From contig JAGAKC010000184.1 in assembly GCA_017848155.1 (NCBI GenBank), positions 1-7,738 on the forward strand: a stretch of DNA of 7,738 bases. Reading direction: 5' to 3'. Both the position numbers and the translations under genes were made by a program. Numbering within the stretch: the stretch's first letter is position 1; each line of letters opens with the position of its first letter. Positions 6,022 through 7,738 of this stretch are shown here, piece by piece. The notes beneath the pieces are model-generated. The model was given only the letters and a program-made list of their open reading frames with translations, had not been told where the DNA came from and searched no databases. This stretch comes from Oscillospiraceae bacterium (GTDB lineage: Bacteria; Bacillota; Clostridia; Oscillospirales; Ruminococcaceae).

Positions 6022-6906
6022 ATGAAGAAAAGACTTTTAAGTATTGCACTTATTTCTTTACTGCTTATCAGTGCGGCAGGGTGCGCAAGCAAACCTGCCG
6101 AAAACGCAGGAACAACTGTCAACGAAGAGCCTGCCGCTTCTACAGAATCCATTAAAGCTAATGAGGGTGGCATTAGTGTGCCGAAGTTTAACGAAAAAAC
6201 CGAAGCAACAACAGCGTCTACTGCAAAGCCTGCCGAACCTGTTGTCGTATCCGACGGAAAGCTTGTTCCTGATTGCCCTGTTAATGTATCTGCCGACATT
6301 CCGTTACAGGAGTTTTACGTTATAAAGCCATGGGAAGAGTTCAACGACGCTACCGAAGATTATTACAACCGTTTTAATGTAACAAACTGCTACATCAAAG
6401 ATGTCCTTGAGTCCAATACGGATGTAATAGACCGTAGCAACGGCTTTAACAATACGCTTAGAAACGATTGCGATTTTAAGTTTGTCGGAGAGTGGTTTGA
6501 AGGACTCTACATGGAAGCGGTTTTTAACGGAAAGCTTGTTGACGGAAGCGGACGCTACGATGAACAGTACAACGTTGTTGGCAGAATAGAGGAAGACGAG
6601 CTGATAGAGATGCCGATAAAGGCGGTTGCGGATAGTTGTGAACAGATACACGACTTTTATGGACTGATTGATAGGTATCTTATCGAGTTTTACGATTGCA
6701 TTTCCATTGGCTCGACTCGTGAAGACGTTGAAGCGATTCTCGGCAAGGGTCATCTCGGTACACATCCCGAGTACACTACCGTAATGTACAACAACGGCAC
6801 TGCTACTATGGTCATCCACTATGAGACCGTAGATAAGGTAATCTCTTTCGACGACGAGAAAACCTACGACACCGTACATTCCATCTACCTTATCAGCAAC
6901 AAATAA
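6022..6906 (+). CDS. Putative lipoprotein with BamE/SmpA-like C-terminal region
   Basis: This 294-aa exported protein has a clear type II signal peptide: MKKR, a hydrophobic core at 5-18 and lipobox AAGC with Cys21 as the lipidated residue. A low-complexity linker rich in Ala, Thr, Glu and Pro (about 22-75) would hold the globular part away from the membrane. Residues 85-220 form an unrecognised acidic and aromatic domain. The end (about 226-292) carries SIGSTREDVEAILGKG, the start pattern of BamE/SmpA-like and related small lipoprotein folds, followed by alternating strands. This resemblance rests on a short motif and does not imply an outer membrane. AGGGAGG at 6005-6011 supports the start. 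No terminator follows, and the next small ORF begins 22 bases on. Confidence 0.88.
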   Translation: MKKRLLSIALISLLLISAAGCASKPAENAGTTVNEEPAASTESIKANEGGISVPKFNEKTEATTASTAKPAEPVVVSDGKLVPDCPVNVSADIPLQEFYVIKPWEEFNDATEDYYNRFNVTNCYIKDVLESNTDVIDRSNGFNNTLRNDCDFKFVGEWFEGLYMEAVFNGKLVDGSGRYDEQYNVVGRIEEDELIEMPIKAVADSCEQIHDFYGLIDRYLIEFYDCISIGSTREDVEAILGKGHLGTHPEYTTVMYNNGTATMVIHYETVDKVISFDDEKTYDTVHSIYLISNK

Positions 6907-6928
6907 AACAATTTGGGAGGATTAAAAA

Positions 6929-7027
6929 ATGACTGAAAGAGAAGAATTGATAACACATATTCCCGCAAGCGCCGAAATCATGGCGAAAATTGACAGATAC
7001 GAGGATCAAATTATATACTGGAGGTGA
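6929..7027 (+). CDS. Small ORF, 32 aa, hypothetical
   Basis: A short open frame begins MTEREELITHIPASAEIMAK and ends in YWR. It has a good ribosome binding site (GGGAGG, 6915-6920, eight bases before the ATG). Its last codons contain GGAGGTGA (7020-7027), which can serve as the ribosome binding site of the membrane protein gene that follows. The peptide is charged, probably helical, with no signal sequence or membrane segment. It could be a coupling leader peptide, a small protein in its own right, or the remnant of a longer gene. I recognise no family. Confidence 0.45.
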   Translation: MTEREELITHIPASAEIMAKIDRYEDQIIYWR

Positions 7028-7040
7028 AAAGTAAAAAAAA

Positions 7041-7738
7041 ATGAAAGGCGTTGGAAAAAATCATTTTGTAGGAGAAGATTTTACAGTAAAATCATTCCAA
7101 TTAGAACACAAAAAGTCATTAAGCAGAAAAATAATCGTTGGCACGATTTTCAGAAAAATACTGGACGCAGGATTATTATTTGTAGTGGTAGGTTTCTGCC
7201 GTCTTTTAAGCTATGATTTGCACAGCTGGTTTGGTAAAATTAGCTATTTACATATGTTTCTGTTTTTTTTAGGAGCATCTCTTATAGTAGGACTTGTACA
7301 AATTATAGTTAAAATAAAATTCGGAGAGCATGAACTCTATGAACCCTATGAACCAACAAGCACAACAATAAAGATTTTGCTTTGGATATTGAGATTATTA
7401 GCGCCTTTTTTGACAATAGGAATTGGATCGAATATACTTGCTTATGTGGAGTATAGTTATGCAGAAAGTGCAAAATATATCGTTGTCATATCATCTTTTT
7501 TATTGATGCAGGTTTTGCTGATGGGAAGAAAAAGCCTATTAGGTATCATTCTTTGGGGGATTTTCTGTGTAATCAAAAAAATATTATCTGCAATAATAAG
7601 CCTTTTTTTTACAATAGAAGATGCAATTATCGCTTTTTGTGATCTAATCGGAATTCATCTTTTTACCGCTTTGGTTGAGATTGTGCTGACAATCGGATCG
7701 ACAGCAGCTGTAAGCTACATTATCAAGCTATACCGGAT
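7041..7738 (+). CDS. Polytopic membrane protein, 3' end beyond the window
   Basis: An ATG-initiated frame stays open for 232 codons to the last base of the window, so the gene is truncated at its 3' end. A basic, soluble N-terminus of about 35 residues is followed by hydrophobic segments near 40-58, 69-91, 110-134, 145-162, 166-190 and 203-229, which predicts at least five or six membrane passes. A short acidic loop ELYEPYEPTS lies at 98-107. No catalytic or transporter motif is recognisable. The only plausible Shine-Dalgarno, GGAGGTGA (7020-7027), is 13 or more bases from the ATG, with a run of nine A (7033-7041) between, so spacing is longer than usual. The composition is markedly AT-rich: 13 G or C of 60 in 7561-7620 against 33 of 60 in 1261-1320. 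This suggests accessory DNA or a recently acquired gene. Confidence 0.75.
   Translation, partial: MKGVGKNHFVGEDFTVKSFQLEHKKSLSRKIIVGTIFRKILDAGLLFVVVGFCRLLSYDLHSWFGKISYLHMFLFFLGASLIVGLVQIIVKIKFGEHELYEPYEPTSTTIKILLWILRLLAPFLTIGIGSNILAYVEYSYAESAKYIVVISSFLLMQVLLMGRKSLLGIILWGIFCVIKKILSAIISLFFTIEDAIIAFCDLIGIHLFTALVEIVLTIGSTAAVSYIIKLYR

Noticed and set aside
7321..7360. Short direct repeat CTATGAAC-CCTATGAAC
   Set aside because: It lies in the coding frame of the membrane protein (YEPYEP) and is too short and isolated to call a repeat element.
1..7738. CRISPR array, tRNA or rRNA genes
   Set aside because: No regularly spaced repeats, cloverleaf sequences or rRNA signatures were seen on either strand.

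Overview
The window looks like a chromosomal segment of an anaerobic Firmicute of the Ruminococcus/Oscillospiraceae type. The evidence is the gene content (acetate kinase, a CNNM/CorC-type membrane protein, quinolinate synthase, a Cof-type HAD phosphatase), purine-rich ribosome binding sites, lipobox signal peptides, and a GC content that is moderate in the housekeeping part. The genus is an inference from general resemblance; no search was run.

Region 1 (3-4175, + strand) is a tightly packed run of five genes. They are the 3' part of a homocitrate-synthase/HMGL-like TIM-barrel protein whose usual metal-binding HxH appears replaced, a Cof/HAD-IIB phosphatase, an ArsC/Spx-fold protein overlapping it by 4 bp, a DUF21-CBS-CorC_HlyC membrane protein 4 bp further on, and NadA. 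The run ends in a rho-independent terminator. Gaps are 26, -4, 4 and 19 bp, so an operon is likely, although the products belong to unrelated processes. No nadB or nadC is present here.

Region 2 (4219-5566, - strand) is a stand-alone acetate kinase gene. It has its own sigma-A-type promoter and a terminator lying back to back with that of nadA. Its usual partner pta is not next to it.

Region 3 (5567-5851) is the most interesting part. A near-ideal extended -10 promoter fires into a long, rod-like nested inverted repeat that starts almost exactly at the predicted transcription start. A strong terminator with a UUCG loop follows, and then a ribosome binding site. This predicts a structured RNA of about 160 nt that I cannot assign to a known family. 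It is either an independent small RNA or a leader attenuator of the downstream genes.

Region 4 (5852-7738, + strand) is an accessory-looking cluster: a 54-residue signal-peptide/lipoprotein-like small ORF, a 294-residue lipoprotein with a BamE/SmpA-like C-terminal end, a 32-residue small ORF, and an AT-rich polytopic membrane protein that runs off the window. Close spacing and the lack of internal terminators suggest co-transcription, perhaps by readthrough of the RNA's terminator. Their function is unknown.
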